Assembly (NCBI GenBank): GCA_006226495.1
Contig: SBGU01000027.1
Coordinates: 1 to 58,628, forward strand
DNA: 58,628 bases
Direction: 5' to 3'
DNA from: Alphaproteobacteria bacterium
GTDB taxonomy: Bacteria; Pseudomonadota; Alphaproteobacteria; Sphingomonadales; Kordiimonadaceae
Under the pieces are notes generated by a model. It searched no databases. It was not told where the DNA came from and saw only the letters and a program-made list of their open reading frames with translations. Below are positions 35,276 to 45,472 of the stretch, piece after piece. The translations under genes were made by a program, and so were the position numbers. How positions within the stretch are numbered: the first letter of the stretch is position 1; each line of letters begins with the position of its first letter.

Positions 35276-36262
35276 TTACCAGTCGGACATCATGGACGGG
35301 CCACCGGATTTTTTGTTGGCGACGATCCGCCACAGTTTCACATCGCCCGATTCCAGCATCTTCTTGCGCCGGGTCCAGAATTCGGCCTCGCGCATCAGGG
35401 TCTGGATCATCATGGTGCCGTCCTCGCGCTTCGCAAGTTTGGCCGCCACCTCGTCGGCACCGGCCCAGGCCTTGTTGATCATCTCCACATACTGCAGGCT
35501 GATGTCCTCGGACACACGCACCTGCAGGCGGTTTTTTTTCAGGATGTCGGTCATCTCGGACACCAGGATCGGGAAGGGACGCTGGCGTTCGCCGACGATC
35601 CATTCCTTGTAACGGTCCTTGGCGACAACGGAATCGGTGTTGATCACATAATCGGTCATCAGGAACAGGCCGCCGGGTTTCAGCTTGTCCTCGATCTTCT
35701 CGATCATGCTGCCCTTGTCTTCGATGGTATAGATGGACTCCTTCGACAGGACCCGGTCGAACTTGCGGTCGAAACCGTCAAAGGTTTCGGGGTCATACTG
35801 CTGAAGGGTCGCCTTCTTTTCCATGCCCGCCATCTTGGACAGCTTGTTGCCCTTCTCGACCAGCCGGGCGGATTCCTCATAGCCGGTGATCCAGACACCA
35901 AAACGGTCGACCAGAACACGCGCGGGACCACCAAGGCCGGCGCCGATCTGCAGCATGGACATCTCCGGGCTCAGGGCCAGGAGCTTCGAAAGGGAAACGA
36001 TATAGTCCGGGCCCCCGGGGCCACAGAAGCCCTTGCCCCAGATATATTGTGCAATATCGACCGTGGCCTCGTCCCAGGGATCGAGGTTTTCGGCATCGAC
36101 AGGCTTCGGTTTTGCGGCAGCTTTTGGCGCTTCCGCCTCTGGTTTGGGGTTACGATCCTGCAGACGCTTCTTGATATCGTCCGTGTCGTAGCCTTCCCAC
36201 CAGGCTTTCAAGCGCAGCTTCAGCGGTACCGCAGCCTCTGGTTTTTTCTGCTTTCCGGCCAA
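35276..36262 (-). CDS. class I SAM-dependent methyltransferase
   Basis: 328 residues. The first 60 are basic and Ala/Pro/Lys-rich (LQDRNPKPEAEAPKAAAKPK), probably disordered. Motif I reads MSMLQIGAGLGGPARVLVDR, followed by ITGYEESARLVEKG, and the post-motif region KFDRVLSKESIYTIEDK resembles phosphoethanolamine/sarcosine-type methyltransferases. The C-terminal half is helical. The substrate is unknown; lipid or small-molecule methylation is plausible. It is monocistronic with its own terminator. Confidence 0.8.
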   Translation of the reverse strand: MAGKQKKPEAAVPLKLRLKAWWEGYDTDDIKKRLQDRNPKPEAEAPKAAAKPKPVDAENLDPWDEATVDIAQYIWGKGFCGPGGPDYIVSLSKLLALSPEMSMLQIGAGLGGPARVLVDRFGVWITGYEESARLVEKGNKLSKMAGMEKKATLQQYDPETFDGFDRKFDRVLSKESIYTIEDKGSMIEKIEDKLKPGGLFLMTDYVINTDSVVAKDRYKEWIVGERQRPFPILVSEMTDILKKNRLQVRVSEDISLQYVEMINKAWAGADEVAAKLAKREDGTMMIQTLMREAEFWTRRKKMLESGDVKLWRIVANKKSGGPSMMSDW

Positions 36263-36407
36263 GTTTTATACCCGTGCTTCATGCTAGGGCGGGGATTGCC
36301 CCTTCCCCCCCTGAACTTCTCTCACAACTATCAAAACCGATCGGGATTTTTTTTCAAGCCCCGATCGATTCTAATTGTATGACTTAAGCCCCGGCAGCGG
36401 GTCCGGT

Positions 36408-38807
36408 TCAGCCCCGTAAAGTCGCGCCAGCCGCCTTTTCGGCTGCGGCACAGACCTTCGCCGCGATGGCTTCGATGTCCTTGTCCGCGAAGGTGGTTTC
36501 CTTCGGGGTCAGGAGCACGGACAGCGCCACCGATTTCTGGCCTTCGGGCACGCCCTTGCCGTCATAGATGTCGAACACAGCCACATCGGTGATGAAGACC
36601 TTGTCGGCGCCTTTGACGGCTTTCACCAGGTCGGCCACCTTGATGTCCTTGTTCACCAGGAAGGCAAAATCGCGTTCCACCGCCTGCAGGTTCGATACCT
36701 CAAACGCCGGTTTGGTGGCGCCGGATTTCTTGGGCGTCGGAACACGGTCGAGGAAGACCTCGAACGCAGCAACCGGGCCGTCCACATCCATGGCCTTCAG
36801 GACCTTGGGGTGCAATTCACCAAAAGCGGCCAGCACATTCTTCGGGCCAAGCCGCAGGGTGCCGGACCGACCGGGATGGTAATGGGCGGGCGCTTCATCG
36901 AACACCATCAGGTTGGCGACCGGCGCGCCGACGGCCTCAAGCGCCGCCAGCGCATCACGCTTGGCGTCGAACACGTCCACCGCGCGGGCGCCACCGGCCC
37001 AGTGGCGGTCGGCAAAACGGCCGGCCCGCACACCGGCGGCCACCAGAAGCTGGCCTTTTTCGGTGTCGTCCTCATACACCGGGCCAACCTCGAACAGCGG
37101 CACGACGGAGGCACCGCGGTCGCGGTTGCGCTGGGCCGCCTGCATCAGGTTCGGCAGGATCGATGGCCGCATGCAATCCAGTTCCGACGAAATCGGATTG
37201 TCGACCACCAGCCGCTCGTCGCCGCCGCCAAACAGGCTGGCCTGGTCGCGGCGCATGAAGGACCAGGTCATGACCTCATACATGCCGACCGACGCCAGGC
37301 GGCGTTTGGCCGCGCGCGCGCGTTTCTGGCGCGGGCTCAGGGTTGTGCCGGCCTTGTGGTCCACGGCGGGCAGTTGCACCGACGGGATATTGTCGTACCC
37401 ATGGATACGCAGCACTTCTTCGACGATGTCGGCTTCGCCTTCGACATCGCGGCGCCAGCTCGGCACGGTCACGGTGAAGGGGTCGTTGCCTTCCACGGTG
37501 AAACCAAGCCGCGCCAGGATCGCCAGGCTGTCGGCTGCCGGCAGGTCGACCCCACCCAGGGTTTTCACCCGTTCGGAGCGGAAGGGCACCGTGCGGTCCC
37601 ACCGGGGCGCGGCGCCGGCCTTGAACATATGGCTCGGCTTGCCACCACAAAGCGCGAGGATCAGGCGGCCCGCGATGGCGGCGCCGGTTTCCACGAACAG
37701 CGGGTCGACACCGCGCTCGAAACGGTACCGCGCGTCGGTGTTGATATTGTGGTTGCGGCCGGTAATCGCCGTGCGCTCGGGGTCGAAATAGGCGCATTCC
37801 AGCACCACGTCGGTGGTGTCGTCGCTGCAGCCGGTGTCCTCGCCGCCGATGATGCCGCCGAAGCCCAAGACCGCCGCATCGTCCGCGATCACGGTCTCGC
37901 CGCCTTTGGCCGTATAGGTCTTGCCGTCAAGCGCCAGGAAGCTTTCGCCCTCGCTTGCCAGCCGCGCCTGCAGGTTGCCCTGCAGTTTTTTGGCGTCATA
38001 GACATGCAGCGGGCGGCCCAGGTCGTAGGAGACATAGTTGGTGATGTCGACGAGTGCGGAGATGGGCCTGAGGCCGATGGCTTTCAGCCGGTCCTGCAGC
38101 CATTTCGGGCTCGGGCCGTTTTTCACGCCTTCGAATTTCTGGCCGACAAAAATCGCGCAGGCATTTGCGGCCTCTTCCGGCAGGTTGATGGCGACACTGA
38201 CATTGCTGTCGTAGGTGCCTTTGGCACCCGCTGTATCCAGCGGCTTCAGCGTGCCAAGGCCGGCGGCGGCCAAGTCGCGCGCGACCCCATGCACACCCAG
38301 GCAGTCCTGCCGGTTGGGGGTGATGGCAATCTCGATCACCGGATCGTCCAGTTTGGCATACTCGACAAAACTTTGGCCCACGGGCGCGTCGGCCGGCAGT
38401 TCGATGATGCCGTCATGCTCGTCGCCCAGTTCCAGTTCACGCGCCGAACACATCATGCCGTTCGATTCGACACCGCGAATCCTGGCCTGTTTCAAGGTGA
38501 CATCCAGCCCCGGCACATAGGCGCCGGGCTGGCCGAGCACGACCTTGATGCCGGCGCGCGCGTTCGGCGCACCGCAGACGATCTGCAGGGTGCCCGTGCC
38601 GGTCGACACGGTGCAGACCCGCAGCTTGTCGGCGTCCGGGTGGGGCGTTGCTTCCAGCACTTCGGCCACCGTGAAGGGCGCCAGTTTTTCTGCCGGGTTT
38701 TCAACACCCTCGACCTCAAGCCCGATGCTGTTGAGGGTGGCAAGGATGGTCGCCAGGTCCGCATCCGTGTCCAGATGGTCCTTCAGCCAGTTCAGGGTGA
38801 ATTTCAT
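36408..38807 (-). CDS. pheT: phenylalanine-tRNA ligase beta subunit
   Basis: 799 residues. Order of domains: N-terminal EMAP/tRNA-binding fold (residues about 40-150, with [21 protein letters not shown]), the B3/B4 editing region, the B5 domain, a catalytic-like core ([20 protein letters not shown]), and the C-terminal anticodon-binding FDX-ACB domain ending at ATLRG. With PheS it forms the heterotetramer that charges tRNA-Phe. Its ATG overlaps the pheS stop by four bases, so the subunits are made together. Confidence 0.98.
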   Translation of the reverse strand: MKFTLNWLKDHLDTDADLATILATLNSIGLEVEGVENPAEKLAPFTVAEVLEATPHPDADKLRVCTVSTGTGTLQIVCGAPNARAGIKVVLGQPGAYVPGLDVTLKQARIRGVESNGMMCSARELELGDEHDGIIELPADAPVGQSFVEYAKLDDPVIEIAITPNRQDCLGVHGVARDLAAAGLGTLKPLDTAGAKGTYDSNVSVAINLPEEAANACAIFVGQKFEGVKNGPSPKWLQDRLKAIGLRPISALVDITNYVSYDLGRPLHVYDAKKLQGNLQARLASEGESFLALDGKTYTAKGGETVIADDAAVLGFGGIIGGEDTGCSDDTTDVVLECAYFDPERTAITGRNHNINTDARYRFERGVDPLFVETGAAIAGRLILALCGGKPSHMFKAGAAPRWDRTVPFRSERVKTLGGVDLPAADSLAILARLGFTVEGNDPFTVTVPSWRRDVEGEADIVEEVLRIHGYDNIPSVQLPAVDHKAGTTLSPRQKRARAAKRRLASVGMYEVMTWSFMRRDQASLFGGGDERLVVDNPISSELDCMRPSILPNLMQAAQRNRDRGASVVPLFEVGPVYEDDTEKGQLLVAAGVRAGRFADRHWAGGARAVDVFDAKRDALAALEAVGAPVANLMVFDEAPAHYHPGRSGTLRLGPKNVLAAFGELHPKVLKAMDVDGPVAAFEVFLDRVPTPKKSGATKPAFEVSNLQAVERDFAFLVNKDIKVADLVKAVKGADKVFITDVAVFDIYDGKGVPEGQKSVALSVLLTPKETTFADKDIEAIAAKVCAAAEKAAGATLRG

Positions 38808-39883
38808 TTGCTCAGGCCTCCGGCAATCGTGGGCAGGTCAAGGGCGGCAAAGCCATAATGTTTCAGCCACCTGAGGTCGCTGTCGAAGAAGGACCGAAGG
38901 TCGTTCATGCCATATTTCAGCATGGCCAGCCGGTCGATGCCGCAGCCGAAAGCGAAGCCCTGATATTCATTGGGGTCCAGGTTGCAGGCGCGCAAAACGT
39001 TCGGGTGCACCATGCCGGAGCCCAGGATTTCAAGCCAGTCGTTGCCGTCGCCGATCTTCACACCGGTGTCGGTGAAGGCGCACTGCACATCCACTTCCAT
39101 CGAGGGTTCGGTGAAGGGGAAATAGCTGGGCCTGAGGCGCAGGGTCACATGGTCGACCTCGAAGAAGGCCTTCAGGAAGGCTTCGAGCGTGCCCTTCAGG
39201 TGGCCCAGGTGTGTGTCGCGGTCGATCACAAGGCCTTCAACCTGGTGGAACATGGGCGTGTGGGTGGCATCCCAGTCCGAGCGGTAGGTGCGGCCGGGCG
39301 CGATGATGCGGATCGGCGGTTCTTTGCTCAGCATGGTGCGGATCTGCACCGGGCTCGTGTGGGTCCTGAGCACCTTGCGTTCGCCATTTTCGTCCGGGCG
39401 CAGGTAGAAAGTATCCTGCATCTGGCGTGCCGGGTGCAGCTCGGGGATATTGAGCGCACTGAAATTGTGGAAATCGCTTTCGAGGTCCGGGCCTTCGGCA
39501 ACGTCAAATCCGAGGCGGGCGAAAATTTCCGCGATCTCGTCCATCACCTGGCTGTTCGGGTGGATGTTGCCCGAAACATGCTCGCGCACCGGCAGGGTTA
39601 CGTCCACACGTTCCGACACGAGGCGGGCTTCCAAGGCGGCGTCTTCCAGGTTTTCCTTGCGCGCGGCCAGGGCGTCGGTCACGTCGTTTTTCAGGCTGTT
39701 GAGCGCGGGGCCCATTTCCTTGCGCTCGTCGGCGCTCATGCCGCCAAGGCCTTTCATGAGCGCGGACACGCTGCCCTTTTTGCCAAGGGCGGCAACCCGG
39801 ATATCCTCAAGCGCCGTCAGGTCGGCGGCGGCATCGATGGCGGCCTTGAGCTCTGACCTGAGGGCTGAAATCTGTTCCTGCAT
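38804..39883 (-). CDS. pheS: phenylalanine-tRNA ligase alpha subunit
   Basis: 359 residues. An N-terminal coiled coil (about residues 1-90) precedes the class II catalytic core. Motif 2 is [20 protein letters not shown], and motif 3 is in [16 protein letters not shown]. It catalyses Phe-AMP formation and transfer to tRNA. It follows rplT by about 140 bases that hold a hairpin, so it may be partly read from the ribosomal-protein promoter. Confidence 0.98.
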   Translation of the reverse strand: MQEQISALRSELKAAIDAAADLTALEDIRVAALGKKGSVSALMKGLGGMSADERKEMGPALNSLKNDVTDALAARKENLEDAALEARLVSERVDVTLPVREHVSGNIHPNSQVMDEIAEIFARLGFDVAEGPDLESDFHNFSALNIPELHPARQMQDTFYLRPDENGERKVLRTHTSPVQIRTMLSKEPPIRIIAPGRTYRSDWDATHTPMFHQVEGLVIDRDTHLGHLKGTLEAFLKAFFEVDHVTLRLRPSYFPFTEPSMEVDVQCAFTDTGVKIGDGNDWLEILGSGMVHPNVLRACNLDPNEYQGFAFGCGIDRLAMLKYGMNDLRSFFDSDLRWLKHYGFAALDLPTIAGGLSK

Positions 39884-39956
39884 GGCGTTTCCCAGGGTTT
39901 TAAACGATCAAATCAAAAGTCTGTTGCGGTTTGGCAAGTGGCCGGCGCGCAAATAG

Positions 39957-39990
39957 AAAGGGGACCTAGCCAAAAGGCCAGGCCCCCTTC
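39957..39990 (-). terminator. hairpin between rplT and pheS
   Basis: Arms 39957-39971 and 39976-39990 pair over 15 positions with three G-U-type wobbles around an AAAA/TTTT loop. It lies 31 bases after the rplT stop. It may terminate the L35-L20 transcript or attenuate pheST. Confidence 0.6.
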
Positions 39991-40021
39991 ATGTAACTCG
40001 GTCGCTTGCGCGAAACCAGTC

Positions 40022-40381
40022 TTAGTTGGCGAGGGCGGCCTTGGCCTGATTCACCAGCGCTTCAAAAGCAGACGGTTCGTGGATCGCGAGGTCGCTCAGC
40101 ACTTTGCGGTCAAGCTCGACACCGGCGAGCTTGAGGCCGTGCATGAACTGGCCGTAGGGCAGGCCCAGAGCGCGGGTACCGGCGTTGATCCGCTGAATCC
40201 ACAGAGCGCGGAAGTTGCGCTTGTTGGTGCGGCGGTCGCGGTATGCGTACTGGCCGGCTTTTTCTACAGCCTGGCGAGCAACCTTGATGGTATTCTTGCG
40301 ACGGCCCCGGTAGCCTTTAGCTGCTTCCAGAACCTTCTTGTGACGGGCGTGGGACGTCAGTCCGCGGGTAACACGTGCCAT
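40022..40381 (-). CDS. rplT: 50S ribosomal protein L20
   Basis: 119 residues with the typical basic N-terminus ([20 protein letters not shown]) and the conserved [14 protein letters not shown]. It binds 23S rRNA domain I early in 50S assembly and in many bacteria represses its own operon. It follows rpmI after about 30 bases. infC, the usual upstream gene, is not here. Confidence 0.98.
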   Translation of the reverse strand: MARVTRGLTSHARHKKVLEAAKGYRGRRKNTIKVARQAVEKAGQYAYRDRRTNKRNFRALWIQRINAGTRALGLPYGQFMHGLKLAGVELDRKVLSDLAIHEPSAFEALVNQAKAALAN

Positions 40382-40412
40382 TGTATGGTCTCCTTAACCT
40401 ATCCGTTACAGC

Positions 40413-40613
40413 TTAGAGGCCGTAAGGGATGAACTTCCGAACGATGTTGGCATCGCATTCGGCCAGAATGGTGGTGCCACGCTGGTTGCGGATCTGCTTG
40501 TTGGTGCGTTTGATCATGCCGTGCTGTTTGCCAGCCTGGCTCGAACGTACCTTGCCGCTTGCGGTCAGGGAGAAGCGTTTTTTCACGCTCGACTTGGTTT
40601 TCATCTTGGGCAT
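40413..40613 (-). CDS. rpmI: 50S ribosomal protein L35
   Basis: 66 residues starting [20 protein letters not shown], the signature L35 N-terminus, and ending in RKFIPYGL. A longer upstream frame in the same region is not homologous and is rejected. First gene of the rpmI-rplT pair; its promoter must lie in the 270-base gap shared with the divergent TraB-type gene. Confidence 0.97.
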   Translation of the reverse strand: MPKMKTKSSVKKRFSLTASGKVRSSQAGKQHGMIKRTNKQIRNQRGTTILAECDANIVRKFIPYGL

Positions 40614-40882
40614 TTGCGTTCCTCACTTTGCATGAAGGTTTGCTTTTCTGAACGGCCACGGCAGCCCATTAACTCAGCCGGACGGTTCGACGAAGTGGGG
40701 TGTATAGCGCCAGTTCCCCGGCTTTGCAAGCGGATTCAGACGCCAAAACCGGCACAAACCGGCGCTTTTTTGCGCCCATCACGCTTGCGTGCGCTGCCAT
40801 AATTCCGGCGCGGGCTTTGCTTAGCCTGTTGCAAGGGGCCGCCTGGCCTGAAATTATTGCCGACATGAGGACAAACCCAGCC

Positions 40883-41746
40883 ATGAAAAGCCTGCGCCGC
40901 ATCATCCTTCTGTGCCTTGCCTGGTGCATAAGTCTTCCAGCGTTTGCCGCGCCCGCCCTGTGGCGCCTCGCGGACAGCGATACCACTATCTATATCTTCG
41001 GCACCCTGCATGTGATGGAAGCGGACCTGCCCTGGTTTTCGCCCAATGCCGCCAAGGCCTTCGCCGAAAGCAAGGTGCTGATTGTCGAACTGGACGATAC
41101 CGAACTCCAGAAAGCCGGCCCGCTGTTCGCGGCAGCCGCGCGCCTGCCGAACACCACCAACCTGCGCATGGTGGTGGGCAACGGGCTGTATAACGATGTC
41201 GAACGCATCTCCAAACAGCTTGGGGTACCGGTAAACGCCTTCTCGCAGGCCCGGCCCTGGTTCACCGCCATGTCGCTGGGGGTGGGCGCCATGGTGCGCG
41301 CGGGTTATAACCCGGCCAGCGGTGCCGACAAGGCGCTTCTGGCGGCGGCGGAAGAAGCACACAAACCCGTGGTGTCGCTTGAAACGGCCGAGTTCCAGGC
41401 CGGCCTGTTTGAAGGCCTGCCGGCGGACGCCGAAAAAATCCTGCTGATCGAAACCCTGAAGGAAGTCGGGCACATGAAACAAAGTTTCGGCGCCATGCAG
41501 GATGCCTGGATGGCGGGCGACCCCGAAAAGCTGGCGACCCTGATTAACGGCACCCTGGTCAGCAACCCGGCGCTGGCCGAACGCATGCTTTATGCCCGCA
41601 ACCGCGACTGGCAGGACAAGATGATGCAGCTTCTGGACAACCCGGGCAGTTTCTTTGTCGCGGTCGGCGCCGGCCACCTGGGCGGCGAAGGCTCGATGAT
41701 CGCGCTGATCCGGGCCGACGGCATCCCGGTGAACCGGGTCGAATAG
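40883..41746 (+). CDS. TraB/GumN-family protein
   Basis: The ATG at 40883 is placed after GAGGAC and gives a signal peptide (RRIILLCLAWCISLPAFA); earlier in-frame ATGs lack this. The 287-residue protein has the family start LWRLADSDTTIYIFGTLHVM and the end FFVAVGAGHLGGEGSMIALI, supplying the paired GT-LH and GAGHL motifs. TraB/GumN (Tiki-like) proteins are predicted metalloproteases of the periplasm. Ten bases separate it from the DUF3052 gene. Confidence 0.88.
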   Translation: MKSLRRIILLCLAWCISLPAFAAPALWRLADSDTTIYIFGTLHVMEADLPWFSPNAAKAFAESKVLIVELDDTELQKAGPLFAAAARLPNTTNLRMVVGNGLYNDVERISKQLGVPVNAFSQARPWFTAMSLGVGAMVRAGYNPASGADKALLAAAEEAHKPVVSLETAEFQAGLFEGLPADAEKILLIETLKEVGHMKQSFGAMQDAWMAGDPEKLATLINGTLVSNPALAERMLYARNRDWQDKMMQLLDNPGSFFVAVGAGHLGGEGSMIALIRADGIPVNRVE

Positions 41747-41755
41747 GGGGCGCGC

Positions 41756-42154
41756 ATGACGGCAGGATATTCAGGCACGCCGCTCATCAAGAAACTCGGC
41801 ATCAGGGAAGGGTTTGCCGTCACCTTCCTGGACGCCCCGGAAGATTATGGCCTGCTTCTGGGCCCCCTGCCCGTGGGTGTGCACGAGGCCGCCATGGGCC
41901 TCGACTTCGTGCAGGGTTTCTTCACGCGCCGCGCGGTCATGGCCGCCGCGCTTGAAACCTGGCTGCCGCGCATCAAACGGGACGGCATGATCTGGGTGTC
42001 CTGGCCCAAGAAAGCCGCGAAGGTGGAAACCGACATCACCGAAGATGTGGTGCGCGCTGTCGCACTTCCGATGGGTCTTGTCGACGTGAAGGTCTGCGCG
42101 GTCGATACCATCTGGTCCGGCCTCAAGCTCGTCATCCGCAAGGAACTGAGGTAG
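41756..42154 (+). CDS. DUF3052 family protein
   Basis: 132 residues starting MTAGYSGTPLIKKLGIREGF, with GMIWVSWPKKAAK and the end TIWSGLKLVIRKELR, all typical of DUF3052. The function is unknown. It is probably co-transcribed with the TraB-like gene. Its last 84 bases plus the 3' flank are duplicated downstream at 42279-42446. Confidence 0.88.
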   Translation: MTAGYSGTPLIKKLGIREGFAVTFLDAPEDYGLLLGPLPVGVHEAAMGLDFVQGFFTRRAVMAAALETWLPRIKRDGMIWVSWPKKAAKVETDITEDVVRAVALPMGLVDVKVCAVDTIWSGLKLVIRKELR

Positions 42155-42446
42155 GGCCCCGGCCCCTGCGTCCTCAGCCCCCTGTCCCCAGCTCACCTGT
42201 CCTGCCCTTCGACAGGCTCAGGGCGAACGGCGGTGTTCGCGGCGGCAACCGACGGATGTTCAGGGTGGCGCTTTGCTCATGGGCCTTGTCGATGTGAAGG
42301 TCTGTGCGGTCGATACCATCTGGTCCGGCCTCAAGCTCGTCATCCGCAAGGAACTGAGGTAGGGCCCTGGCCCCCGCGTCCTCAGCCCCCTGTCCTCAGC
42401 TCACCTGTCCTGCCCTTCGACAGGCTCAGGGCGAACGGCGGTGTTC
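42071..42446 (+). repeat. 168-base direct duplication of a gene 3' end
   Basis: 42071-42238 (ATGGGTCTTGTCGACGTGAA...) and 42279-42446 (ATGGGCCTTGTCGATGTGAA...) match almost base for base at an offset of 208. The unit contains the last 27 codons and stop of the DUF3052 gene, the intergenic stretch and one family-A repeat. The second copy is not a gene. A further family-A repeat follows at 42513-42540, completing the 400-base gap. Confidence 0.9.
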
Positions 42447-42557
42447 GGATCAGGTTTTGGCAAGTGTTCAGCAGTTTGGCGTAACGCGGCTCTTTGCATG
42501 CCTGGCCTCGCCGCTCGCCCTGAGCCTGTCGAAGGGCAGGATGCAGGGCGTGATACC

Positions 42558-43658
42558 TCAGCTCTTTTTCTCAAGCTCGTCCTTGAGGCGTTTGATTTCG
42601 CGTTTCAGGGCGTCGACGCGGCGTTCCTGGTGTACCCACAGGTCGGCGCCGATATCGAGCGCTTGGGTGACCGTGGGCATCCAGTCGCCGTCGCGGTCTT
42701 CGTACATCGAAAAATCGTCACCGAACAGCGGCGCCGCATAGTCCGGGAAATAGCGCGCGCGCAGCTTTTCGTTGCTGGCGGCATACTGGGCCTGGAAGGC
42801 CATGGCCAGCGCGCGCGGCGGCATCAGGCCGCGGCCCGCATGCAGCCGGTCGAGGGCCAGCATCAGGTGCTTGCGGTAGCGGTCGACATCCTGGCCAAAC
42901 CGTTCGCGCCGCTTGCGGTTGAAGGCCATCAGGAAACGCTGCGCCACCGGGTTCAGGGACTGGTTCTGGGCGTCGGGCCGCACCCAGCCATCGGCGGGCA
43001 GGCCGGCGGCCATCAGGAAATCGGCGATCAGGTCGCCGTCCAGCATGTGTGCCCGGTCGAACAGGCGCACGGTCACGCCGGCAGGCATCAGGCCGGGGCC
43101 CAGGGCATCTTCATACAGCCGGGTCAGGCGCCAGTAATTATAATAGGGCACGGGCGCGTCCGTGGGCATCACCGGTCCCGTGTCCGTGTGTCCCATCTTG
43201 AGCGCGGTGGTATAAAGGCTGGCCGCCGCCAGGTCCTGCCGGCGGATATAGAAGATCACCGTCACATGGTCCGACAGCGTCTGCAGGAAACCGGCCAGCC
43301 GCGCGGCATCGTCCGGCGTGCGGATGCGGCTGTGGCCATGTTCGTTGGTCAGCACCAGGCTGTGGGCATCTGGCCATTTGGCGCATTCGGCGTCAAAGCC
43401 GGTCCGGGTGCGGGCGCGGAAATCCTCGATGCTTTCGTCCGGGCGCACACCGGCCAGCATCATCAGGTTCCTGTCGGCCTTGTCGGCCTGCGCCATGGCA
43501 GCGATGGCCGGCTGGTTGGTTTCACCCAGACTGGCCGGGAACAGGAAACCGGCCTTCAACAGCGCGCCCCGGTTCGCGGCAAGGAACGCCTGTATGCTGG
43601 TGGAACCGGTCTTTTCCGCCCCGATATGCAGGACAATCCGGCGGAAACGCTTGTTCAT
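42558..43658 (-). CDS. sulfotransferase-like P-loop protein
   Basis: The start at 43658 overlaps the pyrF stop (ATGA); the frame extends upstream only through pyrF. 366 residues. Near the N-terminus, IVLHIGAEKTGSTSIQAFLA is the PAPS-binding loop seen in sulfotransferases and related glycan-modifying enzymes. The C-terminus is a charged coiled coil (LKREIKRLKDELEKKS). It may sulfate a surface polysaccharide. Coupling to pyrF is unusual and may reflect compact genome packing only. Confidence 0.75.
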   Translation of the reverse strand: MNKRFRRIVLHIGAEKTGSTSIQAFLAANRGALLKAGFLFPASLGETNQPAIAAMAQADKADRNLMMLAGVRPDESIEDFRARTRTGFDAECAKWPDAHSLVLTNEHGHSRIRTPDDAARLAGFLQTLSDHVTVIFYIRRQDLAAASLYTTALKMGHTDTGPVMPTDAPVPYYNYWRLTRLYEDALGPGLMPAGVTVRLFDRAHMLDGDLIADFLMAAGLPADGWVRPDAQNQSLNPVAQRFLMAFNRKRRERFGQDVDRYRKHLMLALDRLHAGRGLMPPRALAMAFQAQYAASNEKLRARYFPDYAAPLFGDDFSMYEDRDGDWMPTVTQALDIGADLWVHQERRVDALKREIKRLKDELEKKS

Positions 43659-44377
43659 GCCGTGGCCATGTCCAGGCTTTGTGCGATGTCGGCGGCGGCG
43701 GCGGCCGGGTCGGCGGCCTGGGTGATCGGTCGGCCGATCACCAGGATGTCGGCGCCTTCGTCGACGGCTTCCTTGGGGGTCATCACGCGCTTCTGGTCGC
43801 CAACCGCGCTGCCGTCCGGGCGGATGCCCGGCACGATTAGCTTGAAACCGGGGCCGGCTGCGGCACGCGCGCGGGCAATTTCCTTCGGGCTGCATACCAG
43901 GCCATCGAGGCCGGATTTTGCCGCCAGTTCGGCCAGCCGCGCCACCTGGTCCGACACACTGTCCTTGACCCCGATGGCGGCCAGGTCGCTTTTGTCCATG
44001 CTGGTCAGGATACTGACCCCGATGACCCAGGGTTTTTCAAGGCCGTGTTTTTCGGCTGCTTCGCCGGCGGTGTCGGCGGCGCGGCGCATCATGTCCGGGC
44101 CGCCCTGGGTGTGGATGGTGAACAGTTTGGGCCCCAGGGGTGCCACGGCGCGGATGGCGCCGGCCACCGTGTTCGGGATGTCGTGGAACTTCAGGTCCAG
44201 GAAAATGGGCAGGCCGGCGCTTGCCACCCGGCGGAAGCCGTCGGCGCCGTTGGCGCAATAGAATTCCAGTCCCAGCTTGATGCCGCCCACGGTGCCTTTC
44301 AGCCGGGCGGCAAGGGCCGCCGCTTCCCAGGTATCGGTTGTGTCGAGGGCGCAGAAGATACGGTCGCTCGGGCGCAT
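43655..44377 (-). CDS. pyrF: orotidine 5'-phosphate decarboxylase
   Basis: 240 residues, class I OMP decarboxylase. Catalytic Lys/Asp array is in FLDLKFHDIPNTV, with the phosphate-binding end VIGRPIT. Substrate motifs IFCALDTTDT and GIKLGLEFYC are typical. It makes UMP in the last step of pyrimidine synthesis. In many relatives pyrF lies near lapA and trpF; trpF is not here. Confidence 0.97.
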   Translation of the reverse strand: MRPSDRIFCALDTTDTWEAAALAARLKGTVGGIKLGLEFYCANGADGFRRVASAGLPIFLDLKFHDIPNTVAGAIRAVAPLGPKLFTIHTQGGPDMMRRAADTAGEAAEKHGLEKPWVIGVSILTSMDKSDLAAIGVKDSVSDQVARLAELAAKSGLDGLVCSPKEIARARAAAGPGFKLIVPGIRPDGSAVGDQKRVMTPKEAVDEGADILVIGRPITQAADPAAAAADIAQSLDMATA

Positions 44378-44523
44378 CAGTCGGTCCTTTCCGGCATCAA
44401 TGGGGCTGTCTGAGCGTCTTTAAACGCTTTTTGGCAGGTTTTTGCAAGCCTGCGTGCGGCCCAGGACCCCAGCGGGCGCAAGATATCAGGCCATTGGCGG
44501 GTGCCCGACCGGTCTTTCCGGTG

Positions 44524-44877
44524 TCAGCGTGCGGTATCGCCGCTTTTTGCGGCGTCATGGGCGCGGCCCGCGCGGGTGGTGTGGGCATCTTCGGCCAGGC
44601 TTGCCACTTCGCGTTCCAGGGTTTCGGCGCGCCGTTCGGCTTTGCGCCGGCGTGTGAAGCCCTGCAGCCGGAGCCAGCCGGTCACGCCAGCCGCGACAAC
44701 GAGCCCGATGAACATGCCGGCGAACAGCAGCAGGAAAGCGGGCACGGGGAAGCTCAGGCTGAAAGGCTCGAAAACAAGCTGCACCGCCTGGCGGTTGTTG
44801 ACCGAAAAAAAGATCAGCGCCACACCAAGCACAAGCCAGAAGAGGCGCCGAATCAGGGTTACAAACGACTGGAGCAT
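44524..44877 (-). CDS. lapA: LapA-domain membrane protein
   Basis: 117 residues. Two TM helices (about FWLVLGVALIFFSVNN and FLLLFAGMFIGLVVAAGVTG) are followed by a basic helix (LRLQGFTRRRKAERRAETLE). This is the LapA (lipopolysaccharide assembly protein A) plan, and it sits between ihfB and pyrF as in many alphaproteobacteria. In enterobacteria LapA partners LapB and FtsH to set LpxC levels; this is a shorter relative lacking an adjacent lapB. Confidence 0.82.
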   Translation of the reverse strand: MLQSFVTLIRRLFWLVLGVALIFFSVNNRQAVQLVFEPFSLSFPVPAFLLLFAGMFIGLVVAAGVTGWLRLQGFTRRRKAERRAETLEREVASLAEDAHTTRAGRAHDAAKSGDTAR

Positions 44878-44953
44878 GCTTTTTCCCGGGCGGGCCGGAC
44901 CGGCCTTAGGTGCCGTGTGGCCCGCCAGTGGCGGTTGTCTGGGCCTGTGCCGT

Positions 44954-45232
44954 TCAGCCGTTCAGCCGTTCGCGCAGGTCCTTGCCGGTCTTGAAATAGG
45001 GCACGCGCTTTTCGGATACCTCGACCTTGTCGCCGGTGCGCGGGTTGCGGCCCAGGCGTGCCGGCCTTTCTTTCACTGAAAAGGCGCCAAAACCCCGGAG
45101 TTCGACCCGGTCGCCGCGCGAAAGGGCGGCGGTAATTTCGTCAAAAATCTTCGAAACGATGCGTTCCACATCCCGGTAAAACAGATGGGGATTGGCCTCG
45201 GCAATCTTGGCAATCAACTCGGACTTGATCAT
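44954..45232 (-). CDS. ihfB: integration host factor subunit beta
   Basis: 92 residues starting [20 protein letters not shown], with the DNA-binding arm [20 protein letters not shown] of the HU/IHF family and the beta-subunit-type ending [10 protein letters not shown]. It heterodimerises with IhfA to bend DNA. It lies downstream of rpsA, with a terminator and 240 bases between. Confidence 0.95.
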   Translation of the reverse strand: MIKSELIAKIAEANPHLFYRDVERIVSKIFDEITAALSRGDRVELRGFGAFSVKERPARLGRNPRTGDKVEVSEKRVPYFKTGKDLRERLNG

Positions 45233-45418
45233 CTATGTCCTCCCGTGGGGGCGAGTTCTGTTGTCACTCTGTACCCAAAGTCACCCTGTCTGACCCTCGA
45301 AGCCTGCCACCATAGGGGCCGCGCGTCAATATAAGTCTTTCAAAGGAAAGGGGTTTTGTGCCCCGAATCGGCCATATAGGCCTGGGTGGCGATTCGCTGT
45401 CGGGTTGCAGGCAAAGAA

Positions 45419-45446
45419 AAAGGCCGCCCGGTGAGGGGCGGCCTTT
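45419..45446 (-). terminator. rho-independent terminator after rpsA
   Basis: AAAGGCCGCCC pairs with GGGCGGCCTTT around a short loop, 27 bases beyond the rpsA stop on the minus strand, followed by TTTCTTTGC. Confidence 0.85.
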
Positions 45447-45472
45447 CGAGACGGTCGGACCCGGATGGGGTC

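Noticed and set aside
36810-38858. Long rightward frame over pheT
   Set aside because: Shadow of pheT in GC-rich DNA; no homology expected, and the minus strand encodes a full PheRS beta subunit.
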